From: Methylomonas rivi
Lineage (GTDB): Bacteria > Pseudomonadota > Gammaproteobacteria > Methylococcales > Methylomonadaceae
NCBI RefSeq assembly: GCF_024505165.1
Contig: NZ_JANIBK010000005.1
Coordinates: 1 to 64,000, forward strand
Length of the DNA stretch: 64,000 nucleotides
Reading direction: 5' to 3'
Shown: piece by piece, positions 42,589 to 51,574 of the stretch
Layout: every line of letters starts with the position of its first letter
Position numbering within the stretch: position 1 is the first letter of the stretch
Translations under genes and position numbers: made by a program
Notes under the pieces: generated by a model
What the model saw: only the letters and a program-made list of their open reading frames with translations
What the model was told of the DNA's origin: nothing
Databases searched by the model: none

Positions 42589-44046
42589 ATGCAACGCTTC
42601 TGCACTTTGTCCTTTGTTTTAGGGCTAATTCTGATGGTATTCGGGTTAACCTATCTGTTGCCTGTTCTGACAGCCTTCCTTTATGACGATGGCATGGCCC
42701 AATATTTTTTGGACGGTATGCTGATTAACATCGGAGCCGGGGGATTTTTGGCCGTCATCAGCCTGCCTTGGCGCAGTGAAGTGAAAAACCGTGACGGTTA
42801 TTTGTTGGTGGCGTTCTTTTGGGGGTTAATGGCCTCCGCCGCAACGCTGCCGCTGATGTGGGGGATTCCAAATCTATCATTTACCGATGCCTTTTTCGAA
42901 ACCATGTCCGGATTTACCACCACTGGCGCGACGGTGCTGGTCGGTTTGGATCAATTGGCGCCGTCGCTTAATTTATGGCGGCACGAACTGAACTGGATAG
43001 GCGGCTTGGGCATTATCGTACTGGCGGTGGCCGTTTTACCTTTACTGGGTGTCGGCGGCATGCAACTTTACAAAGCCGAAATTGCCGGCCCGGTCAAAGA
43101 CAGCAAAATAACGCCACGTATCACTGAGACTGCCCGTTTACTTTGGCTGGTATATGCCGGCATCACCTTATTGTGCATTCTTTGTTTAAAACTCGCCGGC
43201 ATGGGCTGGTTTGATGCGGTTTGTCATGCCTTTGCCACGCTGGCATTGGGCGGGTTTTCAACCCATGATGCCAGTATAGGCTATTTCGATTCGGTATCCA
43301 TAGAATTGGTGTTGACGGTATTTATGTTGATATCCGCAATTAATTTCGCAACCCACTACACTGCTTTGTTTCGCCGCAGTTTCAAACCCTATTTAGCTGA
43401 CCCGGAAACGATAACCATGCTTGGTTTAATAGCCGCCAGCATTTTAATCTGTGCCGGTTATTTGGATTACTTCAACGTTTACGGCGATTTTTTTATAGGT
43501 TTACGGCATGTAACTTTCAATCTGATTTCGATAGCCACCGATTGCGGTTTTGTCAGCGTGGATTACGACAAGTGGCCGTCTTTCGTGCCTTGGTGGATGT
43601 TATATTTAAGCTGCATAACAGCCAGCACCGGCTCCACAGGTGGCGGCATCAAACTATTCCGGGCGTTGTTACTCTGGAAACAGGCTGGCAGAGAACTGTT
43701 TGCTATTTTGCACCCGCGGGCTATCCGTCCGATAAGAATCGGAGACACTCTGGTAGCCAACAAAATCATTTTCGCTGTGCTGGCGTTTATTTTTCTTTAC
43801 TTCATTTCGGTAGTGGTCATGACATTTACGTTGATCATCGCCGGTTTGGATCCTATATCCGCCCTCAGCGCCATTCTTGCTTGCATTAACAATGCGGGCC
43901 CTGGTCTGCATCAAGTAGGCCCCGCCACCAACTTTAGTAGTCTCAACGACTTTCAAACTTGGATATGCTCTATTGCGATGCTGCTGGGGCGATTGGAAGT
44001 GTTTACGCTGATCATTTTGTGTACCCCGTCTTTTTGGAAAAACTAA
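42589..44046 (+). CDS. trkH: Trk-type potassium uptake protein TrkH
   Basis: Potassium channel subunit of 485 residues with about ten spans arranged in four pseudo-repeats. The selectivity-filter loops can be seen: 'METMSGFTTTGATVLV', 'HAFATLALGGFSTHDAS', 'ISIATDCGFVSVDYD' and 'ACINNAGPGLHQVG', each with the conserved glycine. The intramembrane 'ASTGSTGGGIKLFRALLLW' loop that gates the pore is present. The regulatory subunit TrkA is not adjacent, which is common. Together with the KdpDE-like pair and NhaD it makes this region rich in cation-homeostasis genes. Confidence 0.95.
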   Translation: MQRFCTLSFVLGLILMVFGLTYLLPVLTAFLYDDGMAQYFLDGMLINIGAGGFLAVISLPWRSEVKNRDGYLLVAFFWGLMASAATLPLMWGIPNLSFTDAFFETMSGFTTTGATVLVGLDQLAPSLNLWRHELNWIGGLGIIVLAVAVLPLLGVGGMQLYKAEIAGPVKDSKITPRITETARLLWLVYAGITLLCILCLKLAGMGWFDAVCHAFATLALGGFSTHDASIGYFDSVSIELVLTVFMLISAINFATHYTALFRRSFKPYLADPETITMLGLIAASILICAGYLDYFNVYGDFFIGLRHVTFNLISIATDCGFVSVDYDKWPSFVPWWMLYLSCITASTGSTGGGIKLFRALLLWKQAGRELFAILHPRAIRPIRIGDTLVANKIIFAVLAFIFLYFISVVVMTFTLIIAGLDPISALSAILACINNAGPGLHQVGPATNFSSLNDFQTWICSIAMLLGRLEVFTLIILCTPSFWKN

Positions 44047-44220
44047 ACCGGCCTTGGTTCACCGTCGGAGTCTGAATAACCTGATCAACTTTGGAATAAA
44101 CTATGAAACCTATTCGGCAGTACGATTTTCCGGGCAAGCGAAAGACGTTTTCTCTCGGGCGGTCTGTTGCTGATTTCCATCGTATCGATTGTCATCAAGG
44201 GGCAAACCCAGGCATGGGTG

Positions 44221-44247
44221 TAAACCGCCAAGGCTTGATGCCGAAGG
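44221..44247 (+). promoter_or_regulatory. Candidate sigma-28 (FliA) promoter upstream of motA
   Basis: TAAA (44221-44224), a 15-base spacer and GCCGAAGG (44240-44247) fit the flagellar sigma-28 pattern TAAA-N15-GCCGATAA at the -35, spacing and the first five -10 bases. It lies 65 bases before the motA ATG. The last three -10 positions do not match, so this is a reasonable but unproven call; motAB is a sigma-28 target in enterobacteria and many relatives. Confidence 0.5.
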
Positions 44248-44312
44248 AAACTGAATCAATCCTTGATGCACTACCCTAACTTTTCTTTCATCTTCATTAT
44301 TGATCACATGTT

Positions 44313-45161
44313 ATGTTCGTAATTATTGGCTATGTCGTAATTTTAGGTTGTGTACTCGGTGGATTTCTGCTGGCTGGAGGCCACCTGGGCGTGCTGATGC
44401 AGCCCGTCGAAGTTTTAATCATCGTAGGTTCCGCATCAGGTGCGTTTGTAGCCAGTAATTCCTTAAGCACCATAAAAGCCGCCATAGCCGGAGGCATCGG
44501 CACTTTAAAAGGCAGTCGTTATAATTCCGCGTATTATTTGGATTTGTTATCCAGTTTCAACGCCTTGGGCCAAAAGGCCAGAAAAGAAGGTTTGTTATCC
44601 TTGGAAAAAGTGGTTGATGATCCCGAGGGGAGTTCGATTTTCGGTGAAATGGTTGTGCATGATCATCACTTGCTGGAATTTATTTGCGATAAGCTACGTT
44701 TGATTTTAACCGGCGTGGATATTAATCAACTGGAGGACATTATCGACTCTGAAATCGATATCCACCATGAAGCCGGTCATGCCCCGATCAAAGCCGTGCA
44801 GAGGATAGGCGACGGCATGCCGGCTTTCGGTATTGTCGCTGCGGTAATGGGCGTAGTACATACCATGGAATCGGTCGGCATACCGCCCGCGGAACTGGGC
44901 AAGTTGATTGCAGCGGCCTTGGTGGGTACCTTTTTAGGGATTCTGATTGCGTATGGATTCGTTGCGCCGGTCGCCGCGGTTATGGAAGACCGTTTGGAGG
45001 AAGAAGCCAACGCTTACAAGTGTGTCAAAAAAGGCATTCTAAACTGTGCATTGGGGACATCCCCCGCTATCACCTTGGAATTCATGCGCGTCGCTATACC
45101 GCACCATATTCGGCCTACTTTTGCGGAAATGGAAGCTCAAATGAAAGGCGGTAAGGGTTAA
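44313..45161 (+). CDS. motA: Flagellar motor stator protein MotA
   Basis: Proton-channel stator subunit of 282 residues. Four membrane spans: 'VIIGYVVILGCVLGGFLLAG', 'VEVLIIVGSASGAFVASN', then after a cytoplasmic domain 'GDGMPAFGIVAAVMGVVHTM' and 'AALVGTFLGILIAYGFVAPVA', with the conserved prolines. The cytoplasmic loop has the basic and acidic residues that contact FliG ('LRLILTGVDINQLEDIIDSEI'). It is followed 5 bases later by motB. No other flagellar genes are in the window. Confidence 0.95.
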   Translation: MFVIIGYVVILGCVLGGFLLAGGHLGVLMQPVEVLIIVGSASGAFVASNSLSTIKAAIAGGIGTLKGSRYNSAYYLDLLSSFNALGQKARKEGLLSLEKVVDDPEGSSIFGEMVVHDHHLLEFICDKLRLILTGVDINQLEDIIDSEIDIHHEAGHAPIKAVQRIGDGMPAFGIVAAVMGVVHTMESVGIPPAELGKLIAAALVGTFLGILIAYGFVAPVAAVMEDRLEEEANAYKCVKKGILNCALGTSPAITLEFMRVAIPHHIRPTFAEMEAQMKGGKG

Positions 45162-45166
45162 ACAGC

Positions 45167-46099
45167 ATGGCAGAACAACCCATCATTAAAAAAGTCATCA
45201 AAAAAGCCGCTCATGGCCATCACGGCGGTGCGTGGAAAATTGCCTATGCCGACTTCGTTACCGCGATGATGGCGTTTTTTCTGTTGATGTGGTTGCTAGG
45301 CACCACTGACGAAGTGACGAAAAAAGGCATTTCCGAGTATTTTCAAAATCCTTATGCTGTGTCCTTAAACGGCGGAGAAGGCGTGGGCGACAGGACCGCC
45401 ATTATTCAAGGCGGCGGTACGGATTTAACCGCAAAAGATGTGGGCCAGGTGCATCAGGGGGAGGAAATGCCTCCTAGCGATCCGAAACCGGAGGATGCGG
45501 AAAAAATTGCAGAACAACAGGAAAAAATCCAATTGGAAGAATTGCAAGGCAAAATCGAGACCATGCTGAAAGCGAATGCAGAGCTTGCCGAATATCGCGA
45601 TCAGATCAAAATGCAGGTCACGCCGGAAGGCTTGAAGATTCAGATCGTGGATGCCAAGAATCGGCCGATGTTCAAATTGGCCAGTTCGCATATTGAGGAT
45701 TATGCCCAAATGATCTTGCATAAACTGGCGATGGTGATTAATGAATTACCCAATAAGGTGAGCGTCAATGGTCATACGGATGCTTTACCATTCCCGAGTA
45801 ATAGTTCCGGGTACTCAAATTGGGAGTTGTCCGGTGATAGGGCCAATGTGGCACGCCATGAACTCACACAAGGCGGACTGGCTGAAGATAAGATCTTGCG
45901 TATTGTGGGGTTGGCCTCAAGCATCCCTTACATTGCGGATAAACCCAATGACCCTATGAACCGCCGCATATCGATTATCGTCATGAACAAAAAGACTGAA
46001 AATCAGATTCTTCACGAAGGTCTGGATGTCGATGCTTCCCAGCACGCCATTGAGATTCCGGAAAGTACTTCAACACTGTTAAATTCGGAAGCGCGCTAG
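45167..46099 (+). CDS. motB: Flagellar motor stator protein MotB
   Basis: Stator subunit of 310 residues anchoring MotA to peptidoglycan. 'HGGAWKIAYADFVTAMMAFFLLMWLLG' region contains the essential membrane aspartate (in 'YADFVTAMMAF'). The C-terminal OmpA/MotB domain includes 'VSVNGHTDALPF', 'NWELSGDRANVARHEL' and 'NRRISIIVMNK'. The linker is rich in Glu and Gln. Length is typical. It lies 5 bases after motA and ends the probable motAB operon. Confidence 0.95.
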   Translation: MAEQPIIKKVIKKAAHGHHGGAWKIAYADFVTAMMAFFLLMWLLGTTDEVTKKGISEYFQNPYAVSLNGGEGVGDRTAIIQGGGTDLTAKDVGQVHQGEEMPPSDPKPEDAEKIAEQQEKIQLEELQGKIETMLKANAELAEYRDQIKMQVTPEGLKIQIVDAKNRPMFKLASSHIEDYAQMILHKLAMVINELPNKVSVNGHTDALPFPSNSSGYSNWELSGDRANVARHELTQGGLAEDKILRIVGLASSIPYIADKPNDPMNRRISIIVMNKKTENQILHEGLDVDASQHAIEIPESTSTLLNSEAR

Positions 46100-46146
46100 C
46101 AATAAAATATCAGCGTTTTCGAAATGATAATGCCCGCCGGATTTGC

Positions 46147-46878
46147 ATGCAATTTTTAAAAGCATTGAGCTGCCAAATTTTGGCGCTTGTATTGACAATA
46201 ACGCTGGTAACCCTGAAAGGAGATGTGCTTTTCTTGAATTTGCCGATCGTGATACAGCCGTTGTTTGCCGTTCTGCTGTCGCGCCTATTCGGCCAACCGC
46301 TATGGTGGATACCGATTCATCTGTTTTTCCTGCCCGCGGTTTGGGTGGTATTGCAGTTGAATTTGCCGGCGTGGATTTACTTGGCGTGTTTTAGCCTATT
46401 GGTTCTAATTTTTTGGGGAACTGTTAAAGGCGATGTGCCGTTGTTTTTATCATCGCCCGCGGTTAGCCGGGCCTTGTCCGACATTGTTCGGCGACAACGC
46501 GCGGAAAGCTTGATAGATTTGGGGGCTGGGATTGGGAGTGTGGTGATTCCACTTGCCAATCGGTTTCCGCAAATGAGCATCACAGCTGTCGAGCAAGCGC
46601 CCATTCCATGGCTGATACTATCCTGGCGTTGCCGGGGGATTGTGAACATTAAGGTATGCCGAGATAATTTTTGGGATTACCCGTTAGGAAATTTCAGTGT
46701 TGTGTTCGCGTTTCTATCGCCTAAAGTCATGTCCAGGCTTGGCGAGAAATGCCGAAACGAACTGGGTGAAGGTAGTCTGTTGGTATCGTCAACTTTCCCT
46801 CTTCAAGATCGAATTCCCAGTTCAGTCGTTAGCCTTAAGAGTAAAAAACATTTAAAGCTTCATTGTTATAAGTATTAA
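46147..46878 (+). CDS. Membrane-anchored class I SAM-dependent methyltransferase-like protein
   Basis: A 243-residue protein. Its first 100 residues hold three hydrophobic segments ('LALVLTITLVTL', 'PLFAVLLSRLFG' to 'LFFLPAVWVVLQL', 'WIYLACFSLLVLIFWGTV'). From about residue 115 comes a Rossmann-type domain: 'AESLIDLGAGIGSVVIPLA' is motif I of class I methyltransferases, and 'AVEQAPIPWLI' supplies the acidic SAM-ribose contact. The domain is short and lacks a clear motif IV N/D-P-P-Y. The substrate is not predictable. It follows motB by 47 bases and may share its transcript. Confidence 0.78.
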   Translation: MQFLKALSCQILALVLTITLVTLKGDVLFLNLPIVIQPLFAVLLSRLFGQPLWWIPIHLFFLPAVWVVLQLNLPAWIYLACFSLLVLIFWGTVKGDVPLFLSSPAVSRALSDIVRRQRAESLIDLGAGIGSVVIPLANRFPQMSITAVEQAPIPWLILSWRCRGIVNIKVCRDNFWDYPLGNFSVVFAFLSPKVMSRLGEKCRNELGEGSLLVSSTFPLQDRIPSSVVSLKSKKHLKLHCYKY

Positions 46879-47010
46879 CTTGGCTTTACCGCGCCTACTT
46901 GAAGCCGATAGGCTAGATCTGCCGATCAATTTAGGCCGCAGGGTTTCCAACGGAAGTCGTGCGGTTTTTGGCAAGGGTAATTAGCGTTTTGGTTTAAGTT
47001 TTACCGCCTA

Positions 47011-47040
47011 AACAAAGGCCGGATTTGGCCGGTCTTTGTT
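47011..47040 (-). terminator. Terminator hairpin between the convergent methyltransferase and parA-like genes
   Basis: AACAAAG-G-CCGG (47011-47022) pairs with CCGG-T-CTTTGTT (47029-47040), 12 pairs including one G-U, with a 6-base loop. It lies 5 bases beyond the parA-like stop on the minus strand and the stem ends in a T-rich run there. It may also serve the methyltransferase gene from the other side. Confidence 0.65.
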
Positions 47041-47045
47041 AGGCT

Positions 47046-47819
47046 TTATTTATGAATTTCCAAATGCAAGGCCCGATACTCTTCGGTCAGTTTGTGCGAG
47101 GGCGCATAATGCACCAGCGGTTTGGCGTCGGTATGGGATTCCCTGACTTTTACCGACGTGGAGATTTTGGTTTCCAAAACCGGCAGGCCTTCCGCAATCA
47201 AATCGTCCACCAGTTGCCGGGGCAGATTGGCTTGTTTTTGGTATTGATTGACCACCACGCCTTCCACTTCCAGTCTGGGGTTGTGGTCGGCCTTAACCTC
47301 GGCAATCGAGCGCATCAGGGTATATAGCGCCTCGCGGGCGAAGGTGTCGCAATCGAAAGGAATCAGGCATTTTTCGGCGGCTATCAATGCGGACAGGCTG
47401 TAAAAATTCAGGATGGGCGGAGTGTCGATATAGATGTAATCGAAGCCTTCCAGTTTTTCCAGGGCTTCTTTCAGTTTGTAAATTTTATGGCGGGATTCCA
47501 ATCGGCTTTGTAGGCCTTCCAGGTCGGGATGCGAAGGCAGCACGAACAGATTCGGAAACGGGGTTTCATGAATCGCGCTGTCCAGGCCTTCCTTGCCGCC
47601 GCCGAACAACTCCAGCCCCAGGCTGTCTTTAAAAAAATGGGCGATGGTTTTGTCCGAATCGCTGACTTTGGCGCCCAATAAATATTGCGTCGAGTTGCCT
47701 TGCACATCCAGGTCGATCACCAGGGTTTTTTTGCCTTCGACGGCACTGATCGCCGCCAGATTGCACGTGATGGTGGATTTACCGACACCGCCTTTTTGAT
47801 TGAAAATCACCCTGCGCAT
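47046..47819 (-). CDS. ParA/Soj family ATPase, orphan
   Basis: A 257-residue deviant-Walker ATPase. 'VIFNQKGGVGKSTITCNLAA' is the ParA-type Walker A with the signature lysine, 'LVIDLDVQGNSTQYLLG' the A' motif, and 'FDYIYIDTPPILNF' Walker B. There is no N-terminal helix-turn-helix, and no parB gene is adjacent, so this is not a plain chromosome-partition operon; such orphan ParA proteins often position protein complexes in the cell. It is read in the same direction as the YbeL-like gene upstream, 58 bases away. Confidence 0.88.
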   Translation of the reverse strand: MRRVIFNQKGGVGKSTITCNLAAISAVEGKKTLVIDLDVQGNSTQYLLGAKVSDSDKTIAHFFKDSLGLELFGGGKEGLDSAIHETPFPNLFVLPSHPDLEGLQSRLESRHKIYKLKEALEKLEGFDYIYIDTPPILNFYSLSALIAAEKCLIPFDCDTFAREALYTLMRSIAEVKADHNPRLEVEGVVVNQYQKQANLPRQLVDDLIAEGLPVLETKISTSVKVRESHTDAKPLVHYAPSHKLTEEYRALHLEIHK

Positions 47820-47877
47820 AATCGCCTCGATACTAAAAGAAAATAAAAGCCAGCATTATAAGGTTAAAGCTTCAATA

Positions 47878-48366
47878 TCAACAACGTGTGAAGGCATCGC
47901 CCTGGCAGGCCGGACATTTGGGAATCACGCTGGTGGATTTAAAGGCGATTTCCTTGCCGCAGGCATCGCAGGTAAAGGTGCCGGGGCTGGCGACTTCGCC
48001 GCTTTTATAAGGATGGTATTGCTTGGCTTCCATCTCCAGCGCCGCCAGTTTGACTTTGGTTTTGTCGGCGATGTCCATGAAGGCGTCCAGGGCGAAGTTC
48101 TCGATCAGGTCGATATCGAACTTCAACCATTCGGACAGCGAGTTGTTATCCTGTTGCTGAGAGGGCGCGGTGGCGACGTGCTCGATATCGCGCATCACAT
48201 AATCGGCTATTTTGTTGATTTCTTCCTGAGTGTGTCCGCCCAAGGCGCTGGTTTTTTCCTTGGCAATTTCCAATGCTTCGGCAACGCTGTGCAGGGTATC
48301 GTCCATTGCTTCGTAAAGATGGCCCATCAGCTCGTCGTACGCTTTGATCAGTTTGTTTTCGCCCAT
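47878..48366 (-). CDS. Zinc-ribbon protein, YbeL/DUF1451 family
   Basis: A 162-residue protein with a helical N-terminal part ('LIKAYDELMGHLYEAMDD') and a C-terminal zinc ribbon built from 'CDACGKE' and 'CPACQGD'. In E. coli, ybeL also lies next to leuS in divergent orientation, and this arrangement is the same here (91-base gap). The function is not known. The start ATG 48366 begins 'MGENKLIKAYDEL', typical of the family. Confidence 0.88.
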   Translation of the reverse strand: MGENKLIKAYDELMGHLYEAMDDTLHSVAEALEIAKEKTSALGGHTQEEINKIADYVMRDIEHVATAPSQQQDNNSLSEWLKFDIDLIENFALDAFMDIADKTKVKLAALEMEAKQYHPYKSGEVASPGTFTCDACGKEIAFKSTSVIPKCPACQGDAFTRC

Positions 48367-48457
48367 GGCTTCTCCCGGTTGTTTTAATGATTTCAGGCTT
48401 TGGATTTAAGCGCCCGTAAGGTATTCTAGCGCCTTTTTACACCAAAAGACGAATAGG

Positions 48458-51046
48458 ATGGAAGAGCATTACAAACCGTTGCCGATTGAGCAAAAGGTAC
48501 AAGCCGACTGGGAAAGATCGGGCGTATTTACCGCCAGCGAAGATACCGGTAAAGAAAAATACTATTGTTTGTCGATGTTTCCCTACCCCAGCGGTAAACT
48601 GCACATGGGCCATGTGCGCAATTACACCATAGGCGATGTGATCAGCCGTTTTCAACGCATGCAGGGCAAGCACGTGTTGCAACCCATGGGTTGGGACGCC
48701 TTCGGTTTGCCGGCGGAAAACGCGGCGATGCAGAACAAGGTGCATCCCGCCGACTGGACCTATTCGAACATCGATTACATGCGCGAACAGCTGAAACGCC
48801 TGGGCTTCGGTTACGACTGGAGCCGCGAGCTGGCTACCTGCGACCCGGAATATTACCGTTGGGAACAGTGGTTTTTCCTGCGTCTGTTGGAAAAAGATCT
48901 GGTTTATAAGAAAACCGCGCCGGTCAACTGGTGTCCGCACGACCAGACCGTACTGGCCAACGAGCAGGTCATAGACGGTTGCTGCTGGCGCTGCGATACT
49001 CAGGTGGAGAAAAAGGAAATCTCGCAGTGGTTTTTAAAAATCACCGCCTATGCCCAGGAATTGCTCGACGACCTGCAAAAACTGCCGGGCTGGCCGGAAC
49101 AGGTCAGAACCATGCAGGCCAACTGGATAGGTCGATCCGAAGGCGTGGAGATGGACTTTGCCGTCGCGGGTTTCGACGAGCCGGTCCGCATTTACACCAC
49201 CCGTCCCGACACCGTAATGGGCGTGACTTATGTGGCCGTGGCCGCCGAGCATCCGGTGGCCAAAAAAGCCGCTGAAGGTAACGCCGACATTGCCGCGTTT
49301 CTGGAATCCTGCAAGCAGATGGAAACCTCGGAAGCGGCCATGGAAACCATGGAAAAGCGCGGGGTCGATTCCGGCTACACCGCTATTCATCCCTTGACCG
49401 GCGAACAAGTGCCGGTGTGGATCGCCAATTTCGTCTTGATGAGCTACGGCACCGGCGCGGTGATGTCGGTGCCTGCGCACGATCAGCGCGATTTCGAATT
49501 CGCCCAAAAATACGGCATTGCCATCAAGGCTGTCATCGCATCCGCCGACGCTGCCGACGACAGCGTGGCCGATAAAGCGTTTACCGACAAAGGCGTGTTG
49601 AAAAATTCCGCCGACTTCGACGGTTTGACTTTCAGCCAGGCTTTCGACGCCATCGCCGCCAAATTGGCCGCTCTGGGTAAGGGCGAACGCAAAACCAACT
49701 TTAGATTGCGCGATTGGGGCGTCTCCCGCCAGCGTTACTGGGGGGCGCCGATTCCGGTGATCTATTGCGACGATTGCGGCACCGTGCCGGTGCCGGACGA
49801 TCAGTTGCCGGTCACCTTGCCGCGCGATGTGGTGCTGGACGGTTCGCAAGCGCCGCTGGCCGCGCATCCGACGTTTCCGCATGCCGATTGCCCGAAATGC
49901 GGCAAGCCGGCCCGCCGCGAGACCGATACTTTCGACACCTTTATGGAATCGTCCTGGTATTTTGCCCGTTATGCTAGCCAGGATTGCCATACCGCCATGC
50001 TGGACCAACGCGCCGATTATTGGCTGCCGGTCGACCATTACATCGGCGGTATCGAACATGCGATTCTGCATTTGCTGTATGCGCGGTTTTACACCAAGCT
50101 GTTGCGCGACGAGGGTTTGATCGTTTGCGACGAGCCGTTCAAAAACTTGCTGACCCAGGGGATGGTGGTTGCGGAAACCTTCTATCAAATCGACGAGCAC
50201 GGCCACAAGCGTTATTTCAATCTGACTCAAATCGAAGTCGAGCGCGATGGCAAGGGGAAAATCGTCGGCGCCAAACTACTGGAAGACGGTTCGCCGGTCA
50301 CGGTGGGCGCCATCGAAAAAATGTCCAAATCCAAAAACAACGGCGTCGATCCGCAGCTGTTGATCGACAAATACGGCGCCGATACCGTGCGCTTGTATAC
50401 CATGTTCACTTCGCCGCCCGATCAATCCCTGGAATGGAACGATGCCGGCGTGGAAGGTGCGTTCAGGTTTTTGAAGCGTCTGTGGCGTCAGGTTTATCTG
50501 CATGTCGAGTCCGGCTTGCCCGGCAAGGGTCTGGATGTCGCCGCATTGACCGAAGGGCAAAAAGCCTTGCGTCGGCAATTGCATCAAGCCTTGCAAAAAG
50601 TCACCGACGACATGGCGCGCCGGCATACCTTCAATACCGCGATTGCCGCCAATATGGAATTGGTAAACGCCTTGAACAAGTTCGAGGACGACAGCGGCAA
50701 TGGCCGGGCGGTGCGCCAGGAAACCTTGGAGGCCATCGTGCTGATGTTGGCGCCTATTATTCCGCATGCGGCGCAGGAATTATGGAACGAGCTGGGGCGC
50801 CCCGGCGATATCGTCATGGCGGTCTGGCCGGCAGTCGATGAAGCGGCATTGGCGCAGGATGCCATCGAAATGGTCGTGCAGGTCAACGGTAAATTGCGCG
50901 GCAAGTTTTCGGTGGCCGCCGCCGCATCTAAAGAACAGATCGAGGCGCTGGTACTGGCCGACGAACACGTGCAACGCTATATCGACGGCAAGCCGGTGAA
51001 AAAGCTGATCGTGGTACCGCAAAAATTGGTCAATATCGTTGTCTGA
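48458..51046 (+). CDS. leuS: Leucine-tRNA ligase
   Basis: Class Ia aminoacyl-tRNA synthetase of 862 residues charging tRNA-Leu. The HIGH motif appears as '[13 protein letters not shown]' and KMSKS as '[13 protein letters not shown]'. A CP1 editing domain ('[12 protein letters not shown]' with the threonine-rich editing site and '[16 protein letters not shown]') and the zinc-binding region '[10 protein letters not shown]...CPKCGKPA' are present. The C-terminal anticodon and tRNA-binding domains run to the end. It is followed by lptE and holA, the same order as in E. coli. Several long frames on the other strand within it are shadows. Confidence 0.98.
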   Translation: MEEHYKPLPIEQKVQADWERSGVFTASEDTGKEKYYCLSMFPYPSGKLHMGHVRNYTIGDVISRFQRMQGKHVLQPMGWDAFGLPAENAAMQNKVHPADWTYSNIDYMREQLKRLGFGYDWSRELATCDPEYYRWEQWFFLRLLEKDLVYKKTAPVNWCPHDQTVLANEQVIDGCCWRCDTQVEKKEISQWFLKITAYAQELLDDLQKLPGWPEQVRTMQANWIGRSEGVEMDFAVAGFDEPVRIYTTRPDTVMGVTYVAVAAEHPVAKKAAEGNADIAAFLESCKQMETSEAAMETMEKRGVDSGYTAIHPLTGEQVPVWIANFVLMSYGTGAVMSVPAHDQRDFEFAQKYGIAIKAVIASADAADDSVADKAFTDKGVLKNSADFDGLTFSQAFDAIAAKLAALGKGERKTNFRLRDWGVSRQRYWGAPIPVIYCDDCGTVPVPDDQLPVTLPRDVVLDGSQAPLAAHPTFPHADCPKCGKPARRETDTFDTFMESSWYFARYASQDCHTAMLDQRADYWLPVDHYIGGIEHAILHLLYARFYTKLLRDEGLIVCDEPFKNLLTQGMVVAETFYQIDEHGHKRYFNLTQIEVERDGKGKIVGAKLLEDGSPVTVGAIEKMSKSKNNGVDPQLLIDKYGADTVRLYTMFTSPPDQSLEWNDAGVEGAFRFLKRLWRQVYLHVESGLPGKGLDVAALTEGQKALRRQLHQALQKVTDDMARRHTFNTAIAANMELVNALNKFEDDSGNGRAVRQETLEAIVLMLAPIIPHAAQELWNELGRPGDIVMAVWPAVDEAALAQDAIEMVVQVNGKLRGKFSVAAAASKEQIEALVLADEHVQRYIDGKPVKKLIVVPQKLVNIVV

Positions 51047-51071
51047 TCCGCTAATCAATAGACTGAGCCTG

Positions 51072-51572
51072 ATGAAAAAAGCCCGGAAAATCGTTTTGAT
51101 CGCTGTCCTGAGTTTGTTGACCGCTTGCGGGTATCATCTGCGCGGTTCGATTGCCCTGCCGGCCGCCTTAAAAAACATGTATCTTTTCGGGGCCTCCGGG
51201 GCGCTAAACGCCGAAACCAAGGCGGTATTGAAAGCCTCGGACGGCAAACTGGCTAATTCGCCGAACGATGCCGGTATTGTAGTCAAGGTCTTGAAGGAAG
51301 ACTTCCGCCGGCGGGTATTGTCGGTAGGGTCGACGGGTAAATCCAGCGAAGTGGAACTCAATTATTACCTGAGATTCCAGTTTTACGATAATAAGGAAAA
51401 CCCCTTGCAAGAGGAACAAACCATAGAAATCAGCCGCGAGTTCTTCAACGACCAGACCGCCATTCTGGCCAAGGAAAACGAAGAATCGCTGATACAAAAA
51501 GAGATTTACAGACAAGCCGTGCGGATGCTGATGTCCCGGGCGCAGGCCGCGATCGAAAACCGGAAACTCTAA
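51072..51572 (+). CDS. lptE: LPS-assembly lipoprotein LptE
   Basis: Outer-membrane lipoprotein that plugs the LptD barrel during insertion of lipopolysaccharide. I start at ATG 51072, giving 'MKKARKIVLIAVLSLLTAC', a clean lipoprotein signal with the lipobox L-L-T-A-C and Cys19; 'CGYHLRG' right after is the family hallmark. The product is 166 residues. The upstream in-frame ATG 51039 would overlap leuS and spoil the signal. The gene order leuS-lptE-holA supports the call. Confidence 0.93.
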   Translation: MKKARKIVLIAVLSLLTACGYHLRGSIALPAALKNMYLFGASGALNAETKAVLKASDGKLANSPNDAGIVVKVLKEDFRRRVLSVGSTGKSSEVELNYYLRFQFYDNKENPLQEEQTIEISREFFNDQTAILAKENEESLIQKEIYRQAVRMLMSRAQAAIENRKL

Positions 51573-51574
51573 GC

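Noticed and set aside
44103-44279. 58-residue open frame between trkH and motA
   Set aside because: No clear Shine-Dalgarno and no known domain. Another frame in the same stretch gives a membrane-like segment ('GGLLLISIVSIVI') without a start codon, so it may be a decayed or chance frame; the stretch is better explained as the motA promoter region.
49034-50230. 398-residue open frame on the minus strand opposite leuS
   Set aside because: It is antisense to the conserved leuS frame, lacks recognisable motifs and has the His/Gly-rich look of a complement of a GC-biased gene.
49984-50841. 285-residue open frame on the + strand within leuS in another frame
   Set aside because: Arginine-rich, no domain, fully inside leuS whose KMSKS region is read in the correct frame.
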